Below are positions 43,622 to 52,544 of a stretch of 64,000 nucleotides of DNA, in pieces. The position numbers and the translations under genes were made by a program. The notes beneath the pieces were generated by a model. That model was not told the origin of the DNA. It searched no databases and worked only from the letters and a program-made list of their open reading frames with translations. Position 1 is the first letter of the stretch. Every line of letters starts with the position of its first letter. Location: NCBI RefSeq assembly GCF_021028995.1, contig NZ_JAJJZG010000012.1, positions 44,203 through 108,202 on the forward strand. Reading direction: 5' to 3'. The stretch is from Halobacterium sp. KA-4. GTDB lineage: Archaea > Halobacteriota > Halobacteria > Halobacteriales > Halobacteriaceae.

Positions 43622-45085
43622 TTACCCTCGATGCACGATTGCCAAGTCGCAGTCAACCGCCTGAATTCGTTCGAACGTCGGTGTGGAAACGAAACGTGAG
43701 ACAGCACCTCGATCGGTACTCGCTCCGATCACGGCCAGATCGTAGAGAGACGTATTTCGTTCGAGGAACTTTTCGACTGAGCCGGTGGCAACCCGCGTCT
43801 CGATTGGATTTGGGAACGACTCGATGAGATTCTCCAGGGTTATCTCGGCCATCCGTCGGTCACGTTGCTGTGACACACAGGTACACGCACTTACTGTTCC
43901 GTCGCCGGGGATGAGTCGGTGGGCAAAGTCAAGCATCGCGTTAGCGAGTTCGCCCGACGTGCGGACCATCACCAAGATGCGTTCCCATTCTGTGCGGCCG
44001 TTCGATGACCGAAAGACAACAGCATCCGTGTTGCCGTTCAAAATCGTCCGCACGAACGGGCTGGGATCCTCCTCCTCAGTTTCGTATCCACAGACGATCA
44101 AATCACAATTCTCTGCTTTCGCAGTCGAGAGAACGGTCTCACCGGCAGACTCATCCTCAACGGCGACGACGAACTCGCAGGGGACGTCGACGACGGAAGT
44201 AATTCGGTCCTGAAGCCGCTCAAGGTCTTGGAGTTGCTCTTCGGTGAGGCGTTCTTCAGCTAGTTCAGTGACGGGCTCTGATGACTCTTCACGGTCTTCG
44301 GTGATTGCCTCCCCATCGGTAGCTTCTAGTGCTGCTGCTGTTTCCTCTATCGTCTCCGAACGTACTGTTCTCATGAGGACGATTTTCCCGGCGTCGTGAG
44401 CGGATGCTAGGCGTGCCGCGAACAGAACGACCGATTCATCGGTATCGTCGCGAATGGGGACGAGAATCTGGTCGTCACTCTGGGTTGAACGGAACAGATA
44501 GCGCGCGCGTTCGTGATAGACATTCCGTCGCCAGAGCAGGAATACGCCGGCGATAAGCAGGCTCGATACCACGATTCCGCCGACGTAAGTCAACCGCTCG
44601 GCACCGGTGACGAGTACGAGAAGTGCCGTCGAGAATGCCGTTGGTTCTTCCAGCGACAGTCCCCACGTTGCGACCCCAGTGAGAAAGATCCCCAGCGCGG
44701 CTGCCCCCGCGTGAACGTGGAACTGTTCAGGCGTAGTTGGATACCAGAATCGTGCGCTCACCTCGAGGGCGATCCAGCCACAGATCGCTCCTGCGGTCAT
44801 CCCACCGACGAACTTACGTGGCGACGAGTAGCGTCCCTCGGGGTCAGCAAACAAGGTGTACGCACCCGAAGCAAGTGGCGGATACACCAGAAAGGAGACG
44901 ATCGGTGAGACGTTTGAGAGCCACGTCACGACGCCGATGAGAAACGGAACGATAACGAGTGCAGTCAGATGCAGGAGGTTTTCGGTATCTTCCAGCCAGC
45001 TGCGGAGGTCCCGTACTTCCCGGCGTTCGACTCGACGCACTCGACGACGAATCGAGTGATACCGGTAGCGTACCGAATCGAGCAT
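43622..45085 (-). CDS. HPP-family membrane protein with two UspA domains
   Basis: 487 aa. N-terminal basic region, then four transmembrane helices of the HPP type (about 38-195: LVYPPLASGAYTLFADPEGRYSSPRKFVGG, VHAGAAALG, EEPTAFSTALL), then two universal-stress-protein domains (about 205-355 and 365-487; ILVPIRDDTDE, DLIVCGYE, ILVMVRTSGE, LAVIGASTDRG). The UspA domains could bind nucleotides and regulate the membrane part. HPP proteins include plant nitrite transporters; substrate unknown. Divergent from an APC-UspA transporter with the same architecture logic. Confidence 0.8.
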   Translation of the reverse strand: MLDSVRYRYHSIRRRVRRVERREVRDLRSWLEDTENLLHLTALVIVPFLIGVVTWLSNVSPIVSFLVYPPLASGAYTLFADPEGRYSSPRKFVGGMTAGAICGWIALEVSARFWYPTTPEQFHVHAGAAALGIFLTGVATWGLSLEEPTAFSTALLVLVTGAERLTYVGGIVVSSLLIAGVFLLWRRNVYHERARYLFRSTQSDDQILVPIRDDTDESVVLFAARLASAHDAGKIVLMRTVRSETIEETAAALEATDGEAITEDREESSEPVTELAEERLTEEQLQDLERLQDRITSVVDVPCEFVVAVEDESAGETVLSTAKAENCDLIVCGYETEEEDPSPFVRTILNGNTDAVVFRSSNGRTEWERILVMVRTSGELANAMLDFAHRLIPGDGTVSACTCVSQQRDRRMAEITLENLIESFPNPIETRVATGSVEKFLERNTSLYDLAVIGASTDRGAVSRFVSTPTFERIQAVDCDLAIVHRG

Positions 45086-45210
45086 ACTTCATCGTACTTG
45101 CGAGGAATAATTTGTGTGTCGCCTTCGTGTCGGCGTGAGACAGAAGGAGAGGAAGAAAATCCAGCGATGAAGCGTAAGGTTAGTCCGTCTGGTTTGAGAA
45201 ACGCCACCAG

Positions 45211-47640
45211 ATGACTGACAATAGCGACGTATCGGCGACGGGTGACTCGGGGGACACGAGCGGCGAGGTCGAAACGGAACTGTCCCGAGACATGAGCCTG
45301 TTCGATATCACGTTCATCGGTGTAGGTGCGATGATCGGCGCTGGGGTCTTCGCCCTCACCGGCTTCGCTGCTGGACTCGCTGGTCCAGCACTCACGATCG
45401 CATTCCTACTGAATGGATTCGTCGCGGTGTTCACGGCGGTATCATACGCCGAACTCGGCGCTGCCTTCCCGGAAGCAGGCGGAGGGTATCTCTGGGTAAA
45501 GGAAGCGCTCGTCGATCCGAACGGCTTCTACGCTGGCTGGATGAGCTGGTTCGCCCACGCCGTCGCCTGTTCACTCTATGCAGTGACCTTCGGTGTATTC
45601 CTTACCGAGTTCTTAGTCTACGGTGGTGTCCTCGCGGAAGGATTCCAGCTCTTCGGGTTCCTCGGCCGAGGACTCCTGGATAAGGTACTCGCGGTACTAA
45701 TGGTGAGTCTGTTCGCCTACATCAATTATCGTGGTGCCGAAGAGACCGGGAAGGCAGGTGTGATCGTGACTGCCATCAAGGTAGTCATTCTCGGTATTTT
45801 CGTCGCATTCGGTATCCTCGCGACGGTCAATACCCCGAACTGGCCGGCGAAGTTCCTCAGCAGTCCGAGATTCGCCCCAAATGGAGCTATTGGAATTATC
45901 GGCGCAATGGGGTTCACGTATATCGCATTCGAGGGCTACGAGATCATCGTCCAGTCCGGCGAGGAAGTGGTGAACCCCGGGAAGAATATTCCGAAGGCAG
46001 TCTTCTATTCGTTAGCTATCGTCGTTCCCATCTACATTCTCGTCGCCTTCGCTGCGATCGGCGGTATTAGCGTCGTTCCCGAGCTTGCACAGCGCGCAGG
46101 ACTTGCCGCTGACGCACCTACTTGGCAGCTGCTTGGGAATCTCGGCGAGCTAGGTATCATCGAAGCGGCGGGGCAGTTCGTCCCGTACGGGGTGCCGCTG
46201 TTGCTGATTGCTGGCCTTACAGCCACGATGAGCGCCCTGAACGCGACCGTGTACTCCTCCTCGCGGGTGTCCTTCGCGATGGGTCGTGATCGGGCGCTAC
46301 CCGGGATCTTCGACCGGATTCATCCCGAGAAACGGACGCCCCACTGGGCGATTCTCCTGTCTGCGATACTCATCATAGTGATGGCAGTGACGTTACCGAT
46401 CGAATCCGTCGCCGCCTCTGCGGACATCATGTTCATTCTGCTGTTCGTGCAGGTCAACTGGACGGTCATCAAGATGCGCAAGACCCATCCAGACCTACCG
46501 CGCACCTTCAAAGTCCCCTATATGCCGTGGCCGCCACTGATCGGCATCGTCCTCCAGTTCCTGCTGACGCCGTTTCTCCTCTCGGCACTGGGAATGGAGA
46601 TCGGTCTCGGACCGGATTCCCACGGGTTCATTGCGCTCGTTACGACCGTGCTGTGGATGGGTCTTGGAATCGCCGTCTACTACGGCTATTCCCAACCAAA
46701 AGAGGAGGAAAAACTCGAGGAGGAAACACCGACAGTCGCCACCGAGCAGGCCACAGCCGAGGAACGGACCGAGCGCGAACAGCGGATTCTCGTTCCGATT
46801 GCCAATCCCGAGAGCGTCCAGCAGCTGATGCGGACGGCACTCGACTTGGCTGAGGAACGGAACGCCGATATTGAGGTTGTGAGCGTCGTCTCTGTTCCAC
46901 AACAAACCCCGTTGTCCGAGGGCCGGAAGTTCGTGAGTGAAGAACGAGCCGTCATCGACAGCGCGATCGAGTTCGCGGAGACGGAACATCCAGAGGTCCC
47001 GGTGAGTGGAAAGATCCGAATCGGACATGATGTCTCCGAAGCGATTTTGAATACGGTCGAACAGGACGATGCAGACCTCGTCTTGATGGGCTGGCGGGGC
47101 CGTAGTCGACGTCGGGACTACGTCTTGGGCAGTAACGTCGACGAGGTGGTGAAGAAGGCTCGCTGTGACGTCTTGGTCGAACGAATCGGCCCCAGCAGTG
47201 ACGAGGAGTCCCTCGGCACGGTTGATTCGATATTACTCCCTACTGCAGGCGGTGCGCACGCCGAACTCGCAGCAGAAATCGCTCGGTCGATCGCCAGACA
47301 GAACAACGCCTCAGTGAAGGTAGTGCATGTCCTCTCGGGCGAGACGGCGCGAGAGAAGGCGGAATCCATCATCGAGTCTACGCTCGCCGACCTCGAGGAC
47401 CTCGAGACGACAAGCGAGATCATCGAAAGTGGTGACATAACGGGCGCCATCGTCGGAGAGACTGCCGATCACGACCTCACGGTCATCGGGGCAACACGAG
47501 AAGGACTGCTCCAGCAGCTGGTCTTCGGAGCAATTCCGGAAAACGTCGGCGAACGAGCCAAGAGTACGGTGATCATGGCGAAACGCGATCTCGGAATAAC
47601 GTCGCGGCTCAAACGGTGGTTCAAGTCACGAAGGTCGTAA
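45211..47640 (+). CDS. APC-family amino acid permease fused to UspA domains
   Basis: 809 aa. Residues about 25-500 form a 12-helix APC transporter (first helix FIGVGAMIGAGVFALTG, substrate-binding loop). From about 527 two UspA domains follow (RILVPIANPESVQQ, LVLMGWRGRSRR; SILLPTAGGAHAELA, LTVIGATREGLLQQ). The permease-UspA fusion is common in haloarchaea and suggests nucleotide control of transport. The 125-nt gap to the divergent HPP-UspA gene probably holds both promoters. Confidence 0.9.
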   Translation: MTDNSDVSATGDSGDTSGEVETELSRDMSLFDITFIGVGAMIGAGVFALTGFAAGLAGPALTIAFLLNGFVAVFTAVSYAELGAAFPEAGGGYLWVKEALVDPNGFYAGWMSWFAHAVACSLYAVTFGVFLTEFLVYGGVLAEGFQLFGFLGRGLLDKVLAVLMVSLFAYINYRGAEETGKAGVIVTAIKVVILGIFVAFGILATVNTPNWPAKFLSSPRFAPNGAIGIIGAMGFTYIAFEGYEIIVQSGEEVVNPGKNIPKAVFYSLAIVVPIYILVAFAAIGGISVVPELAQRAGLAADAPTWQLLGNLGELGIIEAAGQFVPYGVPLLLIAGLTATMSALNATVYSSSRVSFAMGRDRALPGIFDRIHPEKRTPHWAILLSAILIIVMAVTLPIESVAASADIMFILLFVQVNWTVIKMRKTHPDLPRTFKVPYMPWPPLIGIVLQFLLTPFLLSALGMEIGLGPDSHGFIALVTTVLWMGLGIAVYYGYSQPKEEEKLEEETPTVATEQATAEERTEREQRILVPIANPESVQQLMRTALDLAEERNADIEVVSVVSVPQQTPLSEGRKFVSEERAVIDSAIEFAETEHPEVPVSGKIRIGHDVSEAILNTVEQDDADLVLMGWRGRSRRRDYVLGSNVDEVVKKARCDVLVERIGPSSDEESLGTVDSILLPTAGGAHAELAAEIARSIARQNNASVKVVHVLSGETAREKAESIIESTLADLEDLETTSEIIESGDITGAIVGETADHDLTVIGATREGLLQQLVFGAIPENVGERAKSTVIMAKRDLGITSRLKRWFKSRRS

Positions 47641-47736
47641 TTTCCACTTCATTGGAGGTGCCCTCCTCACCCCGTCGTTTGAGGTGTGGCGTACACCGAA
47701 AGTGTCGTCACCTGTTTTGTTATCACCGACGGAACG

Positions 47737-47982
47737 TTAGTGACGTGGGGGAGGGTGATGGCGCGCTTCTCGGATTGCGAGTGCGAGAATCGAGGGGACG
47801 ATGACGATTCCGATGAAGAACTCGATTGCCGGTAGCGCTCCAGTATTCAGCCAGATGAGGATATCTTCGATACCCCTCAGAAGAAAGACCAGAACGAGCA
47901 GAATCACCCCATGTTTCCCGATATCAAACGAAAAACAGCGCGAGTTCCCCGCCCCACCGTGGGTGGGGGTGAAGCGCGTCAC
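47737..47982 (-). pseudogene. Small membrane protein with 5' end replaced by an IS
   Basis: The frame encodes a conserved-looking two-helix protein (GKHGVILLVLVFLLRGIEDILIWL, FFIGIVIVPSILALAI) ending ARHHPPPRH. Its first about 15 residues (MTRFTPTHGGAGNSR) come from the left end of the IS605-type element that begins near 47940, so the native start is lost. It may be untranslated. Confidence 0.55.
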
Positions 47983-48437
47983 TCCGGCGCGTGTTCCGTC
48001 TCTTCGATATACCGTTCAACCACTTCTTCCGACACCGCTCCCGTCGTTCCCACGTAGTACCCAACCTTCCAGAATCCGCCACCCCAGAAATACGACTCCT
48101 GAATTTCGGGATACCGCTCCAGCAAGTGCTTACCCGAGTACGACTTGAATTGCCGAGCGATGTCCGCCGGACTGTGCTTCGGGTCTGTTTGTACGAACAG
48201 GTGTACATGGTCGTCTGCAATCTCCAACGCCAGAATCTTGTGCCCAAAGTGGTCGGCAGTCTCACCAAACAACTCTCGCACATCGTTCTCCACTACACCG
48301 AGAACAGGGTGACGATACTGAGCGGGATCGGAGATCCCGCGAGGTACGCAAAGCTTCGCTTTGCTTGACTTCGGACACCAGACGAAGTGATACTTGCAGG
48401 AACTAACCGAATGCGCGTGACTACGGGACCCCTCCAT
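47979..48437 (-). CDS. tnpA: IS200/IS605 Y1 transposase TnpA with inserted segment
   Basis: 152 aa. HUH motif DDHVHLFVQ and catalytic Tyr in the C-terminal helix region (WKVGYYVGTTG), with the usual start YHFVWCPK. Relative to the family pattern WCPK-YRHPVLG, a 17-residue in-frame block (SSKAKLCVPRGISDPAQ) is inserted after CPK. The block corresponds to 51 nt with two perfect hairpins (48322-48340 and 48348-48364). The insertion lies near the N-terminal core strand, so activity may be reduced or lost; all catalytic residues are present. Confidence 0.85.
   Translation of the reverse strand: MEGSRSHAHSVSSCKYHFVWCPKSSKAKLCVPRGISDPAQYRHPVLGVVENDVRELFGETADHFGHKILALEIADDHVHLFVQTDPKHSPADIARQFKSYSGKHLLERYPEIQESYFWGGGFWKVGYYVGTTGAVSEEVVERYIEETEHAPE
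48322..48364. repeat. Double-hairpin insertion inside tnpA
   Basis: gcgggatcggagatcccgc (48322-48340; 8-bp stem, 3-nt loop) and gcaaagcttcgctttgc (48348-48364; 7-bp stem, 3-nt loop) lie side by side in the 51 nt that interrupt the tnpA reading frame without breaking it. They look like a small palindromic mobile repeat. Confidence 0.65.
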
Positions 48438-48454
48438 CCCGAATCCCTACAATT

Positions 48455-49786
48455 ATGACCAATCGGAACAACCGTCAAAGTCTGGGTGAGGAAGCCACGA
48501 AGACGATTCAGACGCGCCTTCACATAGCGTCTGGTGAACGGTCGTGGCTTCACGACGCCCGCCTCGCCTCACGCGAGATATTCAACCAAACCATCCGCCT
48601 CAAACAGCAAGGGGACACTCGCACCGAGATACAGAAGGAGGTTGACCGCGACAACTTCTTGCGGAACAACAAGTGCGCGGTCGTCGGCAAAGCCCTCCAA
48701 ACGTGGGACTCCTACCAATTACTCAAAGAGTGGTGGGAGAATCAAGACGACCCTGATGGCGGCAAGCCGACGACGCCGAGTACGGACAAGAACGATGCGT
48801 ACCCGCTCGTGATGGCGCACACGGAAGGCTACCGCCTCACCGTGGACGACGACACGAACCGCGTCCAGTTCCGCATCAGTCCGAAATCCTACAAGAAGGT
48901 AAAAGGCCACCTGCGCGGCGAGCCGGACGCGATGGACGAACTCCGAGACGCTATCACGTCGGATGAGGTGGAGGTGGGGCAGGCCGAACTCCTGTACCGC
49001 GATGGCGTGTACTATCTACACGTCACGGTCACACGTGAGTTCGACGTGCCTGAACCCGACACTGCCGATACTGTGGTTGGCGTGGACATCAATGAGCGTA
49101 ACGTCGCTCTCACCACTCTTGACCGCGAGACAATGCGGACGAAGGGAACACTCGTCCTCGACTACGGACGGGTAAAGCAGGAACGCCAACGCTATCACAC
49201 CATCACCACTCGCTGTCAAGAACACGGCAAGACGAGCATCCACCGGAAACTCGGTGACAAGGAAGAGCGATTCACCGAGTGGGTGTTGCATCGTCTCTCC
49301 CGTGCTGTCGTGGAGTTTGCAGAACAGTTCTCGGACCCGGTTATCGTGTTCGAGGATATGAGCGGTATCCGCGAGGAAATGCAATACGGTTCGTATATAA
49401 ACCGCCGATTGCACAAACTACCGTTCCACAAATTCGAGAAATTCGTCTCGTACAAGGCGACGTGGCGAGAGATTCCGACGGATACAGTGGATGCGTACTA
49501 CAACTCGAAGACGTGTTCGTGCTGTGGTGAGCGTAGTGGTCGGCAGGGACGGCGGTTCCGGTGTATGAACAGTGAGTGTGACGTGGTGCAAGACCACGCT
49601 GACCGGAATGCATCGGTAAACATCGCGTGGCGCGAGAGGACGAAACTCGACGATAACGAATCGAATTACCGGACTCACAAAACCCAACCGCAGGTACGGT
49701 TGGTGCGTCTGTCCGGGTCGGGGCGTGTAAGCCGCCCAACCTCATCCCGCTCGCTTGCCGAGCAGGGAGTGCTAGCGCACGGCTGA
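48455..49786 (+). CDS. tnpB: TnpB RNA-guided nuclease-type protein, catalytic triad intact
   Basis: 443 aa. RuvC-I Asp211 (VVGVDINERN), RuvC-II Glu300 (VIVFEDMSGIREE), zinc finger CSCCG (354-358) with CMNSEC (370-375), and RuvC-III Asp383 (DHADRNASVNI). All three catalytic acids are present, unlike the copy at 35366-36622. It belongs to a different TnpB subgroup (start MTNRNNRQSLGEEATK). Family members cut DNA guided by the element's right-end RNA. The gene ends 14 nt before the right-end hairpin. Confidence 0.9.
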   Translation: MTNRNNRQSLGEEATKTIQTRLHIASGERSWLHDARLASREIFNQTIRLKQQGDTRTEIQKEVDRDNFLRNNKCAVVGKALQTWDSYQLLKEWWENQDDPDGGKPTTPSTDKNDAYPLVMAHTEGYRLTVDDDTNRVQFRISPKSYKKVKGHLRGEPDAMDELRDAITSDEVEVGQAELLYRDGVYYLHVTVTREFDVPEPDTADTVVGVDINERNVALTTLDRETMRTKGTLVLDYGRVKQERQRYHTITTRCQEHGKTSIHRKLGDKEERFTEWVLHRLSRAVVEFAEQFSDPVIVFEDMSGIREEMQYGSYINRRLHKLPFHKFEKFVSYKATWREIPTDTVDAYYNSKTCSCCGERSGRQGRRFRCMNSECDVVQDHADRNASVNIAWRERTKLDDNESNYRTHKTQPQVRLVRLSGSGRVSRPTSSRSLAEQGVLAHG

Positions 49787-49929
49787 GGGAATTACAAAAG
49801 CCTCGGTCCACCGCGCCCGAGGCTGTTTACTTCGACCATGCTGTCACTATTCGTTGGACTGGTACTTCGGTCTGTTGGAGACTGGCCCTCGAACCCTTCC
49901 GTGACGTTGCTGCCCATATGACTCTCGAT

Positions 49930-50241
49930 TCAAACAAGGCTCACCAGAAACTCGATAGCTTGGGGAAGAAGGAATCGAAGTGATCCGAATAGGGCGACGA
50001 AAAACCATCCTGACGCTGCGATCATCATCCCGTGGAGCCGTCCTGGTTCTGCGGCGGTTCGGTACCGGTGAGCGAGTACGCCACCGATACTGAGAGTAAT
50101 GAGGCCCGCAAGGAGGAAGGCGGGGATAGCATAGTATTCTCCCCAGACGACAGGAACGAGGATCGAGAGGAACATGAGACCAGAGAGGGCCTGTAACATA
50201 CGCCCCAGGCCGCGAGCAATCGTCCCAACCTTCTGAACCAT
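49930..50241 (-). pseudogene. N-terminal fragment of a TrkH-type potassium transporter
   Basis: 103 aa matching only the start of TrkH: VGTIARGLGRMLQALSG, WGEYYAIPAFLLAGLIT, and ASGWFFVALFGSLRFLL. Full TrkH has about 480-510 residues with four pore repeats; here the frame stops after the first helix hairpin, about 100 nt from the right end of the IS605-type element. Very likely truncated, with the rest deleted. Confidence 0.65.
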
Positions 50242-50305
50242 CTACTCCGAACGTTTCGAGATGTGCGTCAGATATTGTTGTGATTTCGCTCCGAAGCTTG
50301 TGATA

Positions 50306-50662
50306 TCAGGCGTCTTCCGAAATCTTCCGTCCGATGAGAACCCAATGGAGTTTCTCATCACCATTCGGATGACGTTCTCGGGTCACGTGATAGACGTATG
50401 GGCCGTGAGGGCAGTCCGCGCACTCATTTCCACACGGCTGGCGTTTCACGACCTCAGTGTACCCTTGATGTTCAGTCAATTCTACGATCTCTTCACCCGG
50501 TGTCGGTTCGATCTGATCAGTCGGTACGTGATGAAATTGGAGAAGTTCCTGCGCGTAGATAATCGTCTCCCGGAGATCGTGAACACTTAGCTCTTGGAGC
50601 GTCGACGCAACATTCTCCGGATAATCGGCTGGAGGATTCGGCATGTCCGTTGGGTCGCTCAT
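50306..50662 (-). CDS. Conserved haloarchaeal hypothetical protein
   Basis: 118 aa from the ATG at 50662. The N-terminal half is helical (ENVASTLQELSVHDLRETIIYAQELLQFH); the C-terminal half has CGNECADCPHGPYVYHV, a Cys-rich patch that may bind zinc, and ends HWVLIGRKISEDA. Similar short proteins are common in haloarchaea but their role is unknown to me. It stands alone between IS remnants. Confidence 0.65.
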   Translation of the reverse strand: MSDPTDMPNPPADYPENVASTLQELSVHDLRETIIYAQELLQFHHVPTDQIEPTPGEEIVELTEHQGYTEVVKRQPCGNECADCPHGPYVYHVTRERHPNGDEKLHWVLIGRKISEDA

Positions 50663-50756
50663 ACCCACATTCAGCGAGGCTGCATCTTATATTTCCCGCC
50701 GAGACATCCCAAGATACGACCATCGAAATTAATGTCCAAATCGACTGTGCTTATTG

Positions 50757-51277
50757 ATTGACATCCTCCTCCGCGCAAACGCGGAGGAATCCCGAGCGGT
50801 GGGAGTTTCAGGTGTGCAGTCCAATCACCGGACTACCAGCCCTTTCGGGCACGGGTAGTCCCACGGTATCGGACTGGTGGACTCCTGACGGTGCCAAGCC
50901 GCCGGTACCCCTATCCTCAACCGTGTACGGTGTCCCTGTGTTGTTTTTGCCACGGGGACGCCGGCAAGCGTCAACGGACTTGGGGGTATCGTCTGGTTTG
51001 CTTTGAGCAGTCGGCACAGGCACACGCTTCTACATGTGTGTTCACCAGCTGCCCTTTCGGATACTGCCTCGTTACGTGGGTGGACAGGCCACCTCCGAAG
51101 GACGGTTCGGAATCCGCTCCGTCCCGACCGATTCCTACTCCTCAGTAGGCCGGCCTATCACTTAAACGTCACTGTGGGAAACTCGGGGAAAGCGTTTGAA
51201 CGGCGGGCTGTTAGCACAAGTGACGGCGCGTATCCACGGCCTGAAGGCCGTGGTATTGCGCCTGTTCAGCGTATAAG
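50757..51277 (-). mobile_element. Internally deleted IS1341-type element, both ends present
   Basis: The low-coordinate end (attgacatcctcctccgcgc with hairpin 50768-50787) matches the right end of the element at 35317, and the high-coordinate end (51219-51274, hairpin 51234-51253) matches 62779-62834 in 55 of 56 positions. The 430 nt between have no intact frame. It is a non-autonomous derivative or dead copy. Confidence 0.65.
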
Positions 51278-51340
51278 AGCGCTCAGAATAGATGGGTGGT
51301 TCAAAAGGATCTTGATCTGATAACAACCACTTAGACGTTG

Positions 51341-52240
51341 TCACGAGGACGAGGAGGGAGACGTTTGGATGTTGAGCGTCTTCTGGATGATCTGCCGCGA
51401 CGCCATCGAACAGAGGAAATACCAGACGATCCACGTCCGCATCGGTCCAAGCAACGGCTCTTGCCAGGAGACGGCGCCCGCAAGCGGCAATATCATCCCA
51501 GTCTCGCCGACACCGAGGTGACCGCCACGAACCTTCCAGCGGAGCCAGAGGAACACGGGGATCGTCAGAAGCATGATCCAGACCATCGGCCGGAACTGTA
51601 GTTTGAACATCCCAAGCTGGTCGCCGGCCGCCTCCATCTGTTCCTCCTGGATCTGTTCGAGCGCTTCGTCATCCCCGCGTTCTTTAGCCTCCTCTTTCCG
51701 TTCTTTCAGTTCGTTCATCCGCTCCTGATACGCCTGCATCTTCTCGTGGTCCATGAGACGTGCCTGCAACACGGTCGAATACAAGCCTGTGACAATCGCA
51801 AGGAGGATGATGACCGCGTAGAACGGGAGCATGTCAACAATCGGTGCGAGAAGTAGATTATCGACGGACGCGATGATATTACGGATTCCAGTATTCCAGT
51901 ACCCCGCAAAGAGGACGAGGGCTGTTACACCAGCTGCTTTGTCGTACCAGGCCCACGACTCGGATTCGATCTCATCTACCCCCTCTGCTGTATCTGAGAG
52001 CGGGCCGTGCTCCTCAAGCGTCTGCTGGACGCGGTCGGGGTTCGCAAGCGTGAATCCAGTACCACCGCTCACGAGAACTCCCGATTCGATCAATCGGCCC
52101 CATTGCCCGCTTGACAGCGCATCGCTGACGTCGGCCCATTGGACTTCATCGGTTCCCTCTTCGCTCCGCTCGAACACGATCGACAGGGCCTCACGCATCG
52201 CTGGATTATCGAGAAACGACTCTAACTGCTCTGCTGGCAT
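51341..52240 (-). CDS. DUF106/EMC3-Oxa1-like membrane protein
   Basis: 299 aa. An N-terminal domain of about 80 residues (LESFLDNPAMREALSIVFERS, VSDALSSGQWGRLIESGVL) resembles a winged-helix or helical bundle. Then the DUF106 core: helix, helix, a charged coiled coil (MDHEKMQAYQERMNELKERKEEAKERGDDEAL), and two further helices (FRPMVWIMLLTIPVFLWLRW). This is the architecture of archaeal EMC3/YidC-like insertases that help insert membrane proteins. Chromosomal haloarchaeal DUF106 proteins normally sit near secY/adk; this copy is in an accessory setting. Confidence 0.8.
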   Translation of the reverse strand: MPAEQLESFLDNPAMREALSIVFERSEEGTDEVQWADVSDALSSGQWGRLIESGVLVSGGTGFTLANPDRVQQTLEEHGPLSDTAEGVDEIESESWAWYDKAAGVTALVLFAGYWNTGIRNIIASVDNLLLAPIVDMLPFYAVIILLAIVTGLYSTVLQARLMDHEKMQAYQERMNELKERKEEAKERGDDEALEQIQEEQMEAAGDQLGMFKLQFRPMVWIMLLTIPVFLWLRWKVRGGHLGVGETGMILPLAGAVSWQEPLLGPMRTWIVWYFLCSMASRQIIQKTLNIQTSPSSSS

Positions 52241-52544
52241 ACCATTATCTGGGGATTGAACTAGACAGTTATCAACCCTTCTGTTCGGGTACTATCCTTG
52301 TCTCCAGACGTCGTCGATCCCGGGGCGAAGTACCCGCCGTTGGTGACAAGAGTAGACCCCGGAGTCGGTAGGGCTCGTGTTCACATCTCCACTGGCGATT
52401 CGTCTAACAATCGCTAAGTGATTGTTAGATGTCCCACGGTGCCGTTCCGAGTTCTGTTGTCCGAGGAACAGAAATGCCAGCTATTTCGACTGCAGTTCGT
52501 GCCAAAATCGAACGGCTTACCTCAAGTCATTCCAATTCTCCAGT
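52241..52544. promoter_or_regulatory. Divergent intergenic region with a perfect dyad
   Basis: 304 nt between the DUF106 gene (minus) and the ABC exporter (plus). Contains a partial copy of the MITE terminus (ttgaactagacagt, 52257-52270) right before the DUF106 start, and a perfect inverted repeat at 52403-52429. No coding sequence is convincing. Confidence 0.5.
52403..52429. promoter_or_regulatory. 27-bp operator-like dyad
   Basis: tctaacaatc (52403-52412) and gattgttaga (52420-52429) are perfect 10-bp complements with a 7-nt spacer. It lies 116 nt before the ABC ATPase start. Size and symmetry suit a TetR-, PadR- or ArsR-type dimeric repressor; no regulator gene is adjacent. Confidence 0.6.

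Larger units (their letters stand above)
47940..49826. mobile_element. IS605-type element with divergent tnpA and tnpB
   Basis: tnpA (minus) and tnpB (plus) are divergently arranged with their starts 17 nt apart. Subterminal hairpins lie at both ends: ccccacc/ggtgggg (47952-47968) on the left and gcctcgg/ccgaggc (49800-49823) on the right. These are hallmarks of IS200/IS605 elements, which move as single-stranded circles. Both flanks are broken genes (small membrane gene and TrkH fragment). Exact ends are estimated. Confidence 0.8.

Noticed and set aside
47979..49786. tnpA/tnpB pair as part of a Cas12-like defence system
   Set aside because: Divergent tnpA and tnpB with subterminal hairpins are a standard IS605-type transposon.
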